Source: Acetoanaerobium pronyense (lineage in GTDB: Bacteria > Bacillota > Clostridia > Peptostreptococcales > Filifactoraceae). Taken from it: 64,000 bases of DNA. How positions within the stretch are numbered: the stretch's first letter is position 1; every line of letters starts with the position of its first letter. A program made the translations under genes and the position numbers. The DNA lies in contig NZ_JAGGLI010000010.1 in the NCBI RefSeq assembly GCF_017874355.1, positions 22,764 to 86,763 on the forward strand, read 5' to 3'. Below the pieces are notes generated by a model, which ran no database searches, was not told the origin of the DNA, and saw only the letters and a program-made list of their open reading frames with translations. Positions 63,889 to 64,000 of this stretch are shown one piece after another.

Positions 63889-64000
63889 TGTTTATATAAA
63901 TTCAATTACTAAAACTTCGCACATGAAAATCTATATATGAACCTTGAAAATTCAATAATAATTGACAATAAAAAAGCATGAAACCATCTGGTTTTGGTAT

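Noticed and set aside
1..64000. tRNA, rRNA or CRISPR features
   Set aside because: No cloverleaf with a TTCGA-type T loop and no regularly spaced repeats were seen on reading both strands.

Overview
The window comes from a low-GC, anaerobic Gram-positive bacterium, most likely Clostridia and perhaps a Peptostreptococcaceae-type amino-acid fermenter. This rests on AT-rich DNA, strong GGAGG-type ribosome sites, many TTG starts, hairpin-plus-T terminators, ClpE, a stand-alone zinc-free rpsD, Ctc/L25, secreted wall hydrolases and a Gram-positive type IV pilus operon. The taxon is an inference. I saw no CRISPR array, phage or intact insertion sequence.

Layout. 1-3.9 kb: end of carA and carB. 3.9-9 kb: a membrane chemoreceptor and two degenerate HD-GYP-type proteins around a TIM-barrel protein. 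9-17.3 kb: rpsD, an unknown gene, a three-gene glycosyltransferase operon whose last gene is a glycosyltransferase fused to a cNMP-binding-type domain, pepA, a possible small gene, and ctc. 17.3-24 kb: ilvE, NADH oxidase, clpE, another glycosyltransferase. 24-33.6 kb: a Smr-less MutS2-like ATPase behind an attenuator-like leader, a GH73 hydrolase, a glutaredoxin-like protein, a secreted M14 peptidase, a YfcC-type transporter with a PII-like partner, ApbE. 33.9-46.6 kb: a c-di-GMP-II riboswitch followed by a type IV pilus operon (pilB, pilT, pilC, pilA, three large pilin-like genes, pilM, pilN, pilO-SPOR). 46.6-50.6 kb: wall-active genes (lytic transglycosylase with a WalR-like box, polysaccharide deacetylase, NamZ-like muramidase) and a broken ROK kinase gene. 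50.8-57.5 kb: a baeRF-type protein, an ABC efflux-type operon and a TspO-like protein. 57.6-64 kb: an FtsH-type protease, a soluble chemoreceptor fused to a peptide-binding-protein domain, and an unknown protein.

Together the genes describe a motile or surface-attached peptide and amino-acid user. The riboswitch makes pilus expression likely to depend on c-di-GMP, and the HD-GYP-like pair may belong to the same signalling. The pilus locus carries unusually large minor pilins with beta-propeller and lectin-like parts, probably tip adhesins, and a PilO that may grip peptidoglycan directly. The observations I rate highest are the cytosolic chemoreceptor/SBP fusion, the attenuator in front of the MutS2-like gene, the propeller pilin, PilO-SPOR and the glycosyltransferase/cNMP fusion. 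Everything here is read by eye; no database search, folding program or alignment was run.
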